Assembly (NCBI GenBank): GCA_951217055.1
Contig: OX578280.1
Location: 930,001 to 994,000, forward strand
Direction of reading: 5' to 3'
DNA from: Gerris lacustris
Lineage: Eukaryota > Arthropoda > Insecta > Hemiptera > Gerridae
DNA: 64,000 bases
Positions 34,651-46,385 of the stretch are shown here, in pieces. Within the stretch, counting starts at the first letter, position 1. Every line of letters starts with the position of its first letter. The notes beneath the pieces are model-generated. The model worked only from the letters and a program-made list of their open reading frames with translations, did no database searches and was not told where the DNA came from. The translations under genes and the position numbers were made by a program.

Positions 34651-35979
34651 TATTGTTTCGGGACTGTACGTGTACATACTCAAAACGCAGATTACCGTTA
34701 TATCTATTTAAAAACAATTTTAGAATCAAATCTATATATTTATAAAATTAAATTTTTGTTTGTACTTTGATTGGAATTGGAATATTTTTAGATACTTTTT
34801 CATTTCATACATTCCGAACTTTTTTCGTGTAAGATGAACAATAAGTTCATTCGACTAATTTACAAGACTTTAAACTAAACTACAAGATACGCGAGTTATA
34901 TTTGAATATAGTGCTGACTCTGACAATACTTAGAAACACTGACAAACACATACACTCACAACTTAATCTTGACGTAAGAGCTGCTATGTCTATAAAGCTG
35001 ACCACTCCCAAGGCTCGCCGTACTTTATTCATTTTTATTTTGCCACTTGCATCGTTATACATTTTAAGACCAGCAGTTGTTGTCTCGAATACTGGTCTAG
35101 ATCATAGAGGCAGTTTATGTAATTTTAAATTTGTATATGTTTATTAAAAATAAACTTTTTTTAAAAAAGATAAATTTGTGAGTGGTGAACATAATTCGCG
35201 TGGACCAGGCTTTATGTAGGCCTTATTAAAAATGAATAAGGTTCGATCAAACAATATAAACGGTAAAAGAGTCAAGAACTATGTGAAAATTATTTAGGAC
35301 TGATATCTATCATGGGTTTTACACACATCTATAAAAATGAAGACTTGAAAAGATTTTCTAGTCAAGGATAAAACTCGTAGGTTAATCAATGCATGGCATT
35401 ACAACAATATTAAGAGCAAGTATTGTTTATAATATTGATCTCTAGAAATAATTTGTGCAAGTTCTATACGAAGATCAAAGATTTAAAGACGTGAACGCGG
35501 CAAGTTCAAAAGAGATATATGAATACGAGCGGATAATGACCTCAAACACAGTTTATTATTTCACTGATGGCTGGACTGATTTCAATCGCTGATTACATCT
35601 GGTGCTTGTCGTTGTTTCGGTTCGTACAATGAATTATTCAAGCTCTAATGCTTAAATAAGAAACAGGTAATTATACTTATAAAGTTATCGCACTCTAATT
35701 TGGACGACGTTCGTAAAAGTGTACATAGTGTTTTGTTAATACATCAGTTGACGAATAAGAGAAAACCAGATGTCAGCAGAATCCCAGTATAACTTATTCG
35801 TTTTTATTAATATTCTAATCGGAAATACTTAGTTAAACTCATTTTGAATAAATAAACTATGTATTTTCAAGTTGAAAGAATTTAAAATGAACTATTGATA
35901 GCTGGCTAACTAGTGACTACAGTATTCCATACTTTAAATTGAAAAGTTCATTTTTTCGTTAAACCGCAATATGTAATAA
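34651..35979. other. no gene recognised
   Basis: AT-rich with no supported coding region. A short plus-strand phrase near 35277 (YLGLISIMGF then HIYKNEDLKRF) faintly resembles DNA transposase relics but ends at a stop within 30 codons, so I make no call. Confidence 0.4.
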
Positions 35980-36118
35980 TAGGTTGGTTCCAACCACACT
36001 TCAAACTAGTTCCAAACTGTACGACTCATGCGCATTAGTGAAAAATGATTAAGTGTGGTCCGATGCGCACGCGTCGGACAGTTTCAAACCAGTTTGAAGT
36101 GTGATTGGAACAAACCTA
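35980..36118. mobile_element. palindromic MITE, copy 3
   Basis: Same family as 17283-17421: terminal GGTTGGTTCCAACCACACTT and TTGGAACAAACC with TA on both sides and a GATGCGCACGCGTCGGACAG arm near the centre. The left terminus has G for T at base 6. Confidence 0.8.
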
Positions 36119-36529
36119 ATATGTTTGTAAAAAAAAAACAGTTTGGGCCGAATTAATCGGTGATCAAGGCTATAGAGATTTACTAATAAACTGCCTCTTT
36201 TAACTCCTGAAAAAGTAGCGCGAAATCATCACTTAACTTGTACTTAAATCAAGTCGAGGTTGCTTTCTCAAGCCGCCGCTTTGCCATTGTCAACATACCT
36301 TCTTATTTTCCATTTAGAACACTTAAAGGCAACAGGTATTCTAAGAAGAGACTTCCTCCCTTTTTCTTGTTCTTCAACCGTTTTGTCAAATTAAATGAAA
36401 ACTTTATTAAATTATGTTTATCTACGATTGATACGAAATATAAACATTGTATCTTTGTTTAGATGCGTAGAAACTGATTCTTTACGTACTTGTATTCATT
36501 GCGCATGCGCGTCTCATAGTTCTGAATAA

Positions 36530-36990
36530 TTCCTTTTCTTTACCACACTAGTGCGGTAAAGAAGAGGAATTCTTCAGCTTTACGCACGGTTAGCTAATTT
36601 GTTAACATTTAACAAAACTAATTTGCTGTTCTTTTATTAAAGTAACTGTTTATATCGAGTTTTTAGTGAAAAACAATGAGTTAATCAAGTGAATTTGACG
36701 AAAATGTGGAGAATAATACTCCTCCAGAAATATTTAATTCGGCAAAAAATACAACTAATGAATTAAAGCCATCTTTATCAAGAGAGAGATACGAACTTAC
36801 ATACAGCAAGTTTATTTTTTTTCTGTATTTATTATTTAAATCTAACAATCGTAGATAAAGTACGGTACGCAACTCGTGCGAAAACGGCATTTTGCATTGC
36901 TCGTGTGGTTTTACCACCCTCGCTGTCGCTCGGGTGCAAACTCCACACTCGCATGCAAAATGCTACTTTCCGCACTCGACGCGTAATGTA
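36530..36990 (+). mobile_element. tyrosine-recombinase-derived (Crypton-like) element, single copy
   Basis: Single-orientation copy of the element paired at 5045-5800. It has a leader CACTAGTGCGGTAAAG, then an open stretch beginning ATGAGTTAATCAAG (stop at codon 3) that would encode SSEFDENVENNTPPEI then NELKPSLSRERYELTYSKF, then AT-rich sequence and the CACTCGCATGCAAAATGC terminal block. The peptide matches the N-terminal helical region pattern of insect tyrosine-recombinase-like proteins; the catalytic part is absent. This is a non-autonomous derivative. Confidence 0.5.
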
Positions 36991-38140
36991 CTATTTCACG
37001 TTCATTAACCTTTTTTTATCCCACGATCGAAATGCCGGATCGACTTTCCACTGATTTCTAGTAGTTACAAATTCACTGCTAATCAACGTACAAGCTTACG
37101 TCTATTGATAAACATTTACATAACCAAAATGACAGATAGAACAGTGATAAGTTGTAGTGGGATGAAGTTGACGCGTCACTATTCACAACGCGGACATTCC
37201 AACGTATTTCCCAACATTCCGAGAATACTCGAGAGAAGTACAACGGTGCTTTCAAAAAGAGAATGGTAAAACAAGAGGCCTGTATTCTCCGACAGAATGG
37301 CCGCTCCGATCCCATAGTCCACGGCCTTTCTCTCTTGAAAAGCGTGAGTGGAGTGGAAGGGTCGAGTATCGGCCGTTTCGATTCTGGCACAGGAGAGCCC
37401 TTTTCAAAAGTCGAGTGAGTGTTCACAGGGCCGATCCGGTGACGTCGAGCTGTGCCGGACATTTCAATTATTCCGAGAGTTTCCGCCCTCTTCCTATCCT
37501 CACGGTTAGGAATACCGAGCTTGCCGGGGAAATTCAAATTTACAGAGTATATCGGGGGGCGTCCGGAGAAAACAGATGCCCGGAGCCCCCCCCCCCCTTG
37601 TCTGCTTCTGTAGAAATACTTGAGAGTATTGGGGATGGGACCCGACGGCACAAGCGAAGCAAGGGGCAATCAAAACTTGGCACAACCTCTAGCCCGTACA
37701 ATAATCAAATCGTCGTGAAAGGGTGGGGGAGGAAACCCGACTTTAAGGATCGGTTGCCGAGGACAATTTACCGGTCTCTCGGCCGGCGACATCCTTCCTA
37801 GTCTCTTCTATAAGCCTGACTTCGATACTAAATTAGGAAATAATTCCCGTTAGGACTTTGCTCCCTCGAAATAGGAACAAATCCCTAATTCCGAACCGAG
37901 AAATTACTTTATTTTAAGCCCCTAATTCTCTAACTCTCTATAGGAAAATAAAGCGAACAAGTGACAATTGAAATTAGAGTAAATGGACCTTGAAGAGGGT
38001 CTTGGAAGTTTGTGTCGGTGCTCTGTGCAAACAGCACAATAACCTTGTTCAATTACTTTTTTAAAACGCAAATTAGTCTCGACGTTCAAACAAAACCCAA
38101 AATACAATTCACAATCGATCAAAACGACAAACCTGAATTA
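36991..38140. other. GC-richer unique-looking stretch, no gene called
   Basis: 37240-37800 is clearly richer in GC than its surroundings, has no obvious repeat and has overlapping open frames on both strands (up to 196 codons, minus) with no recognisable domain. It could be regulatory DNA or a 5' exon/promoter of the SEA gene, but I see no exon with the required phase that I can defend. Confidence 0.3.
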
Positions 38141-38956
38141 AGGCGGAAATACACATGCTAGTAAAAAAAGCATGCCAGTGGCGAGTTACTAGCACGTCAG
38201 TAGCTGGCATGCTGCAGACGCTGTGTACATTTGCCAGTGAAACAGCATGCTAGTATCATCCGGATGATCGGTCTTGTGCGAGCTACTAGCACATGACAAT
38301 ACACATTCCAGCCACAGTTCCAGTTATGAAACAGGCAATCGCTTCTTACCTTCTTTTAGCCGGAATAAATTATGAAATAATTGTATTTGATTTAATTAAT
38401 TTTGATAGTTTTATTAATTGTTTCAATGTACCTTATGAATGTATCGGTGCGGAATGAAATTAACCAGATTGTTCTGTTACTTGCAAAGAACTGTGTTTTA
38501 TAGCATTTGAAAAATAATAAAAAGACACGAAGAGTGTGGGTAAATATTGGATAGCTAAAGGGAATTAGGTACATGGAGCGAGTCAGTGCCTACTAAATGA
38601 AATGCGGTTCGGGGACGTTAATGGTTTTAGGAATCAATTGCGAATACTTCCGGGGAAAGTAGATGAGTTGTTGTCAGATACCCGCGAAAGGAAGGAACGC
38701 AACTGAAGACTGAAGGGCTGAGGGAGACTCGTGCTAGCTACTAGCAACCTTGCGCTGGAAGGCCTGTTTACACGTGCCATATCAGTTCCCCCTCCCCTCG
38801 ACTCGTGCCACTGGCAAGCCAAAAATCAAACCCCGTGCGATTTACTCGCATGCTTTTCAATCGCATGCTATTTGATGTATACACATGCCAGTAGCTCTCC
38901 TCTGCGAGCTACTCGTATGTTTTTGTGCGAGTAACTAGCATGTGTATTTCCGCCTT
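38141..38956. mobile_element. non-autonomous DNA transposon, PIF/Harbinger-like borders
   Basis: AGGCGGAAATACACATGCTA at the left is inverted at the right (TAGCATGTGTATTTCCGCCT). The outer bases TTA (38138-38140) and TTA (after CCGCCTT) fit a 3-bp TTA duplication as for PIF/Harbinger elements (inference). The interior repeats CATGCTAGTA / TACTAGCATG-like motifs many times, on both strands. No transposase. Confidence 0.6.
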
Positions 38957-39816
38957 TTACTTAAGTTTCTGCCGCATTATCTGCTCAGCAGTATCATATA
39001 TTTCAAACAAATTTGAAATAAAATTAGCCTTGTGTTCTTGACTTTTAGATAGTTTTATCAATATGTACTGTCATCTGTCATCTATATTTATATTATAATA
39101 ACGCAGGTATAAAGTAATTTTTCAAGGAGCCTAAGTTAAAAGAAGGGATATTATCAATCTCCACAGCTAAGATTACCCTTAACGTATTCAAAATAATGGT
39201 AAAAGGCAAGATCTGTAAAAACTCGGGGGTCCATCCAATCAACATACGAGCTAAAAGCCTCTTTGTGGGGCCTCTCAAAGGAAGTTAGAAGAGGCAAGGA
39301 AGGGCCGGGCCGAGTATATTAAAGAAGGCCCTTCTAGAATTACATTTCCCTATTTGCCGATTCAAGAATCCCTTCGGACCCTCGAGGGCCTGTTCGATTC
39401 TATTGCGACTTCCTTATACACTTCTTTAACATTCAAACCTTATGCGGATACAAAGCAGTATCTACCTAAATATTTGACTTTCTATCAAACTATTCTATAC
39501 AGTAAAGGTCTTAGTTTAGAAAGTAAACGATACATATTTAGTATCCCCTCCTCTACTACATTTCACCCTTGTTTTTCTTTCTAGCAAAATATAAAAAGGG
39601 AAATAATAGTTATGTTAATAATGATCAATCTCTAAAGAATAAAGATGACAAAATAAAAACGTCTATTGAGACAAAGATTCAGTTAGCACTGCTACAGTAG
39701 AATTGAATTTGATTTTGTAGAATTTACAAATTCTTTTCACTCGCTATAGAAATACAAAAAGTTTCCTCTATTCGTCGATAAATCTAATCATTTCAAGATA
39801 AAAACAACTTTTTATA

Positions 39817-40425
39817 TACTACGTTTTTAAATTTTCTGTTGAATCGTATGTAATGTTGATAATATAATTGTTACTGTACTGTTATATAATATATAATGTT
39901 AGTGAAAAAAAATAGTTCCGAATTAATTTACTTCACATAAATGACAACCATCTAGAGAGCTGATCTTAAACCTATAAAAGGACAAATCTTTGTACAACGG
40001 ATCTCCCCAACACCAAATCTAAAGCGTACCATCGATATATTTTAAATAATATAAATAATATAATCGATAAATAATATAATCGATATTTCCTGTTTTGCTG
40101 TCATTCAATGTTTATCTATCACAAACTTGAGACCCGTCAAAATGAAGATTGTAAATATGGGATATAGCAAAACAAATAAAATAACTGGCGGATTTTTTCC
40201 GAACTAACTTTCCATACAGCAAAATTTGCTGAAAACCAATTAAATTCTGCTGAAAGATGGCTAAAAGTATTAAAATAATGCATTGTCATCGTGTTCTGAG
40301 CTATGCTAAAAGTTTCAAATGTCTAGCTATTCGGGAAGTTAGTTAGAAATCTATTGCCAGATTTGTACCGGACAAACAAACAAACAAACAAACAAACAAG
40401 AAAGCAAGCTAATAAAAACGTAGTA
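39817..40425. mobile_element. TACTACGTTTTTA element, copy 1
   Basis: Termini TACTACGTTTTTA and TAAAAACGTAGTA. Interior has CAACCATCTAGAGAGCTGAT, ATGAAGATTGTAAATATGG and a (CAAA)n tract near the right end. Related copies at 49866-50189 (shorter, inverted) and 58393-59006. A short AT-rich block near 40050-40085 duplicates ATATAATCGATA. No coding potential. Confidence 0.7.
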
Positions 40426-40523
40426 AAATAGCGTAGAGTAGTGAAAATCTTAAACTGTTGTACTAACACGGCGCGGCGCTACGCGGCAGCACAGGCGGCC
40501 GACACCGCAGGTTCGGCTCTATA

Positions 40524-40710
40524 CAGTGGCGTAACTCTGGGCCCGCATTGCGGGAGGGCCACCACCGTTAGGGGGCCCCCCAAATCAACGACGATGGGGG
40601 CCCCTAGTTCTAAACACAAGAGGTTTTTTTTTTTTGCTCATCAATTTTGTTTGGCGAGGGGCCCCCAAAAGGTTCTTGCGGGGGGCCCCAATGCCCTAGC
40701 TACGCCACTG
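40524..40710. mobile_element. complete 187-bp hAT MITE with perfect 8-bp target duplication
   Basis: CAGTGGCGTAACTCTGGGCC at the left and CTAGCTACGCCACTG at the right are inverted termini. The 8 bases outside are GCTCTATA on both sides (40516-40523 and 40711-40718), a perfect duplication of the hAT length. The interior is made of GGGGGCCCC blocks and ATCAATTTTGTTTGGCGAGG. Perfect borders suggest a relatively recent insertion. A truncated relative is at 8594-8743. Confidence 0.92.
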
Positions 40711-41710
40711 GCTCTATATTTAACTCTGCAGGTTCATTCACTACGTCTGTTTAATTTTGTAGCAGTATTATCCCTACATCGAACATAAAACTAATAGATA
40801 AATTATTATAAAATTAGTTAAAAAAGTAAAAAGGAAAGAAAATTAAAATTATTTACTGTAAAGAATTCATAATGAATTAAACTGAAGTATGATTATTTAA
40901 AAATCGAGTAAATAATTTTCCTCGTGTATTTTACAGAAAAAAAGGATGAGAAGGAGGGAGGGGAGGGGATAGTTAATTCCCTTTTGAATAATGCAAATGC
41001 TTTATGTTTATAGATTAACTTAAAGAGGGTTCTTATAATCAACGGTACAGCGTCAGATGAATAAAACATCATCACTCACAGACCTTTTGATCATCTCTGT
41101 AAAAAACAGAAAATAATACACGAAAATGTAAGGAAGCTCGTTAACGCGTCTTTCTAGCGGAAAAAAATAAACGAAAAAAAAAAAAATTCTAAACTAATTT
41201 CAAAAGTGAGTAATAACCAGGCCTTTTTTTTCGTGCGAGTGTTTCAATTTTTTCTTTTATATTATTAAAAATATAACTAACTGAAAATAACTGTTGAAAG
41301 GTTGCTCGTAAGTATATTATAAGTTTTAACTTTATGTGAAATAGCCGAGTTCAAAATATCGTTAATGAAATTAAAGTGAATGTAGATAAAGCTAATGGAA
41401 AAGGGTGCTCTTTTATAATATTCAAGGTTTTAGCAGGGAACATGTTATAAATTAGATCATCCATGAGAGCACTTTAGTTCTGTTACCCCTTGTAAAAAGT
41501 GATAAAACACATTTAACTACAGTAACCGTGGCAGGGGATCGTTACTAATGTAATACTCGCATGTACGCGATCGCGGCTACACGGCATAGCTCCACGTTGC
41601 TTCACAGCACGTGTTTGGGCTATATAGATAAAAATATATTCACGAAGCTGTCAAGATTTCACTGCATGTTTCCCTCACCCTTCCTTAGCAAGATTATACA
41701 AGATTAGACG

Positions 41711-42750
41711 CCTGCCGTCAAACCTCCAAACAGTACTCACTGTCGCAGAGGCTAATCTCGACAGACTTTCCGAATTAGCAGACCGGTTGACAGACGTATT
41801 AACACTTTCTACAAGTGTTAGTCCTGTTTCAAGTCGGGAACACTTTAACAAAGTATAGCCCTACTAACGTCTCTTGTAGAATCTTTCGGACGCCAATCCT
41901 CGCGTCAATCAAATAACTGTGAATGTACGCGTATACGCGTTTCGAGTACCGTTTAAATCATTTAAATAAGAGTGAGAGAACCTGTCATTACCACCGCAAA
42001 TTTAGAAAGCACAAAAATGCAACAAGGCGTGCAGCTACAAGAATGCGGATGTAAGTAAATAAATTGAGGAGTCGAGAAACGTTTGTCAGGATCACATGGT
42101 GGCACCAGTGGTACACTACCATGCGGCACCTGGTAGCACCAGTGGTACACTACCATGCGGCACTTGGTAGCACCAGTGGTACACTACCATGCGGCACTTG
42201 GTAGCACCAGTGGTCACTACCATGCGGACCTGGTAGCACCAGTGGTACCATGCGGCACCTGGTAGCACCAGTGGTACACTACCATGCGGCATCTGGTAGC
42301 ACCAGTGGTACACTACCATGCGGCCCTGGTAGCACCAGTGAAAGCCGTTTATTCGTGCATAACAAACATATAAATCAAAGGATTCTTGTCGATACTGAAG
42401 CGGATTGTCTTTGTGTTCCCAGCCAGTCTTCTACACAAACGTAACCGACCGACTGAATTGAAGCGCTATACTGCTAATGGTACTACCATGAAAACCTACG
42501 ACGAGAAATGGTTATCACTTGACCTCGGACTTTGTCAATATTTATGTGGCCACCTACCGTTTATTCTCAGTTAACGCTAGAAATCATCGGCGGTTCGCCA
42601 TTTTCGTTAATATTCATTAACGACGTTCTTATCGCCTCAAAGACCTGGGAAGATTACCTCGAACATCTGGGAATCGTAATCCAACACATGGCAGAACAGG
42701 GACTATCCCTAAACGTGGCCTAATGTCACTTTGGAGCCGACATGGTATAG
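41711..42750 (+). pseudogene. decayed Gypsy-type LTR retrotransposon polyprotein
   Basis: Three colinear fragments. (1) 41711-41800: LPSNLQTVLTVAEANLDRLS then ELADRLTDVL, typical of Gypsy Gag. (2) 42346-42520: retropepsin, ILVDTEADCLCV (active-site DTGAD changed to DTEAD) followed after a frameshift by YTANGTTMKTYDEKWLSLDL. (3) 42600-42750: reverse transcriptase with INDVLIASKTWEDYLEHL (YxDD damaged to FIND) and, after a stop, CHFGADM. A 34-bp minisatellite separates Gag and protease. Stops, frameshifts and lost catalytic residues make it dead. LTRs not found. Confidence 0.7.
42098..42340. repeat. 34-bp minisatellite inside the Gypsy relic, about 7 copies
   Basis: Units of 34 bp with the core GGTAGCACCAGTGGTACACT followed by ACCATGCGGCACCT. 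Two units carry internal deletions (near 42214 and 42245). It sits between Gag-like and protease-like remnants. Confidence 0.93.
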
Positions 42751-42858
42751 AATTATTAGACTGTCAAGTGTCTGCGGCCGGAGTCAAACCAAAAATACAA
42801 CATTGAAAATATTTGTCATCTTGTATGTGACAACATCTTCACTACCCCAAGTACGTAC

Positions 42859-43129
42859 ATCACATTCTGCCCATAAAGCCCTTCACACGATCAACAATCA
42901 CATTCTTGCCATAAAGCCCTACGATCAACAATCACATTCTGCCCATAAAGCCCTTCACACGATCAACAATAACATTCTGCCCATAAAGCCCTTCACACGA
43001 TCAACAATCACATTCTGCCCATAAAGCCCTTCACACGATCAACAATCACATTCTGCCCATAAAGCCCTTCACACGATCAACAATCACATTCTGCCCATAA
43101 AGCCCTTCACACGATCAACAATCACATTC
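42859..43129. repeat. 38-bp minisatellite, about 7 copies
   Basis: Units of 38 bp with CACATTCTGCCCATAAAGCC then CTTCACACGATCAACAAT. The second unit lacks several bases (TCTTGCCATAAAGCCCTACG). It directly follows the Gypsy reverse-transcriptase remnant. Confidence 0.93.
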
Positions 43130-44180
43130 AACCCGCACAACGCAGATGTTTATCGGTGTGGACCCAGCTTGGGAAGAATAGTAAAATTTCCATATGAAGA
43201 CATTTTATTCATTAATATAAGTAATTATTAATATTACTCATAAACAGAAAGTACAAATGTTCATTTGTAAAACTTCATTATAAAAGACTTTATTTCATTT
43301 GAAGGAATTTAATAATTCTAATTACAAATAGTGCGGTGCAGGTATTGTTGTATTATTTGCGTATAAAAATGTTTTCTATTCTTCCTTCAATTCTTTACCT
43401 TAAAATGTACTCCATTCTGTAGAAAGGGGTTTTAAAACAAGACGAAGGAGCAGGGAGGTTGATAAATAATCAAGACTCTGCCCTTTCCCTACACTAATTC
43501 TCTGACAATTTGAAAATTTGCCAAGGTAAAGGAAGGTAGGGCTGAGGATGCGATGGAAAGAGGGTGCTATGGCAAACAACCCCAAATAAATTTTAAGTAA
43601 TTACTGGAGCAAAGTTTTGCCTCCCACCCGCGTCCCCTTGTTTCTAGAAAAGCATCGTTATTTTACACAGAATTAATCAATTAGTTACAACCAACAAGTA
43701 AAGTAACATCTTCCCTTTTTTCTCGGTTCAAACATCATAAATAAGAAAAATATGTAAATTGTTTAAAATCACTCCGACTGCTAACAGGTTAATTAATTTC
43801 TGTTTGTTTTATAACTAAATACAGAAGATGAATCAACATAAAAACATGAATTTGGTATGAATCTATATACATTATATAAAATTTAAGTTCTGTTCATTCT
43901 CTGTCTGTACATTGATCAGAATTGAAAAATTGGTGGAAATTTTTTCACGACCTACAATTCTAAAACCGGATCCGGCCTTAACTTTTTTCGTGCAAGTATG
44001 TATGTGTGTCTGTCGCCACCAGTCCTACTTTGTGGGCGCAAAACTGGATAAACGAAATCGATTGATTTATTTTTCAGAGGTGAGCGCAAACATGTTGCGC
44101 ATGTTATAGGCTTGGTTTCGTTGGTTTCGCTGTACGCTTGGAATTACCTACATACATACCACTTACATACATACATAATA
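43130..44180. other. no gene recognised
   Basis: AT-rich. Scattered T-rich runs and a TATGTATGTGTGTCTGTCGCC patch near 43996. Nothing coding is supported. Confidence 0.4.
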
Positions 44181-44184
44181 CATA

Positions 44185-45064
44185 CATACATATCCACGGC
44201 GCTACAGCCCATGGAGGGCTACGGCCGCCGACACAACTCCTCTCCAATCTTCCCTGTCCTGCGCAAGCCTTCTCCAAGAGCGAACACGCCAAGCTTCCTC
44301 AGATCGTCTTGGACGTCCTCCTGCCACCTAAGTCTGGGCCGTCCTCTTAATCTTCTTCCTCCTGGCCGTCCATCCATCATTATTTTTGGTACTCTATTTT
44401 CTCTCATACGCGCTACATGCCCAAGCCAGCGAATTCTTCCAGCCTTTACCACGGAGACTAAGTCTGGTTCAGGATACAGATTTCGCAACTCTTGGTTTGT
44501 TCTTAATATCCAATTACCATTTTGCTGAACTGGTCCAAATATCTTTCTTAGGATTTTTCTTTCCCATGTTCTAAATTTATCTTCGTCATTCTTCGTTAGT
44601 GTCCAAGTCTCAGACCCATAAGTGACTACGGGCCGAACAACACTTTTGTACACAATGAGCTTGGACTTGCTACTGATGTGTTTGGACTTGAAGATCGATT
44701 GAAGCGAAAAATAGCTTTTATTCCCAGTAGCAATCCTGGCATTGATTTCTTCAGATGTAGCATTCTCTTCTGTTACTAGAGATCCCAAATATTTGAAATT
44801 TTGAACACGCTCAAAACTATCCTCCCCAATGTTCACTTCATCTTCCCTAATCCCAGCTCTTCTGGAGGATAACATATACTTAGTTTTTTCGGCATTAACT
44901 TTAAGTCCCATTTCACTAGCTGCTTCTCGGAGTGTGACATAGTCCTCTATCAGAGCATTTCTTTGCCGTACTATTATGTCTATGTCATCGGCAAAAGCCA
45001 ATCTTTGGGACATTCTATTATAAATTGTACCACCACGGTTATTTTCAAGCTTCCGCATAGCATA
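44185..45064 (-). pseudogene. 5'-truncated non-LTR retrotransposon (RTE-like) ORF
   Basis: A 279-residue intact open frame (44219-45058) begins within reverse transcriptase at RLAFADDIDIIV (the catalytic FADD), continues with the thumb-like NAEKTKYMLSS and FKYLGSLVTEEN motifs, then VYKSVVRPVVTYGSETWTLT and WERKILRKIFGP, and ends with IRWLGHVARM and a Gly/Arg-rich RPGGRRLRGRPRLRW. This order is that of RTE/related LINEs widespread in insects (family knowledge). Endonuclease and the first half of reverse transcriptase are missing. A (TATG)n-like tail near 44150-44200 is the typical 3' end. The intact frame suggests a young truncated insertion. Confidence 0.8.
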
Positions 45065-45410
45065 CTTTGGAATTAGTTTTGCGTATATTTTAACTCATAA
45101 ACCCAATAAGGAATGCAAAATATAAACAAACATTTATATATTTGTAACCTACTCATCGGGAGCTTTCATTTGACACACTCAAAATATAAAAAAATAAAAA
45201 TTTGGACGCACTGCCCTTCATTATCCTCACAATTTGCAATTTATAAAAATTGAAAACTCCCCCCCCCCCTGTTATTTTCATCGCCCCATAATAAGGTATT
45301 TGCATGAATTATTTTAAAAATTTAGGACTAGCCCTTATATTATGATAGTTGGGCAAAGGACTTTTTTTTTGAGTATATAAACTCATTAAACGAATAAAAA
45401 ATTATTAAAA

Positions 45411-45503
<93 letters not shown>

Positions 45504-46385
45504 AAGCAGCAGGTTTCATTTGATACCACACTCAAAAATTTAAAAATAAAAAGATTTTAGTTCACAACATTTTAGCGAATTGCGCATGCACATATTACAT
45601 TTTCATCTTCTCTATATATTTTTACTATTTGTGGGACAAAAAGTTACGCTAGTATTTTAAATTTTAACTTTATAGCTTGAACTTGGAGAAGGATCTTGGA
45701 AACCCTAACCAGACAAAACAGCTTTTGTGGGTGATTTGGTTGAAGAACTAACTCTGTATGAGACAAGGAAGATGCGCTTTCTGGGCAGCAACAGAACGGC
45801 CAATATAATATATGTTTTAACTCTTCAGTTAAAATTCTAATTAAAATTCATATATTTTCAGGCTACCTCAGTAACATTATAAGCATGATGCTTATTAAAA
45901 CATTGTCGACCACATTTGTCTGTTATTTAATGAAACCTGATTTTCCTATTTTCCGATGTCATATAGGCTTGGGTTAGCAAGCCTTGTTTTTCTTTTCAGC
46001 GTCTATTTGAGGTTCTACGACTTCTTTAAAACTCTGGTTTTTTTTTTACCAGTAGGTACTTAAGGTAAGCAAATATTGTTGATTTGTATTTTATTACAAA
46101 CCCCCAGCGGTAGTATATACAGGTACAAGTAGAGCTCACTGTTGCTCCGGTTGGAATATACTGCATAATTCAATATGGAGGTCGCTTAACTTTCCACTTC
46201 AACAGAGGCTAACTTCACTAAGTAGTCAAGTATCCCTTGACAACTTGCTGCACAGCTTCTAACTTATATACCTTCCTCCTGTCCCTCGCTTTTCTCTACG
46301 TATAATCACGGCAACCTGGCACTGACCACTACTTTAGTAGGCGATTCCCCACCTTGCGACAAAAAAAATACTACGGTTCTGCTCT
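45065..46385. other. AT-rich, no gene recognised
   Basis: Contains the (TA)n microsatellite at 45413-45499. The rest is low in recognisable structure. Confidence 0.4.
45413..45499. repeat. (TA)n microsatellite
   Basis: About 43 uninterrupted TA dinucleotides. Confidence 0.97.

Noticed and set aside
35277..35370. Possible piggyBac-like transposase relic (YLGLISIMGF)
   Set aside because: Less than 30 open codons and no other domain parts nearby; too weak to call.
37079..37801. Opposed open frames of 196 (minus) and 128 (plus) codons
   Set aside because: No domain, no phase-compatible splice sites, overlapping on both strands; kept only as a GC-rich region of interest.
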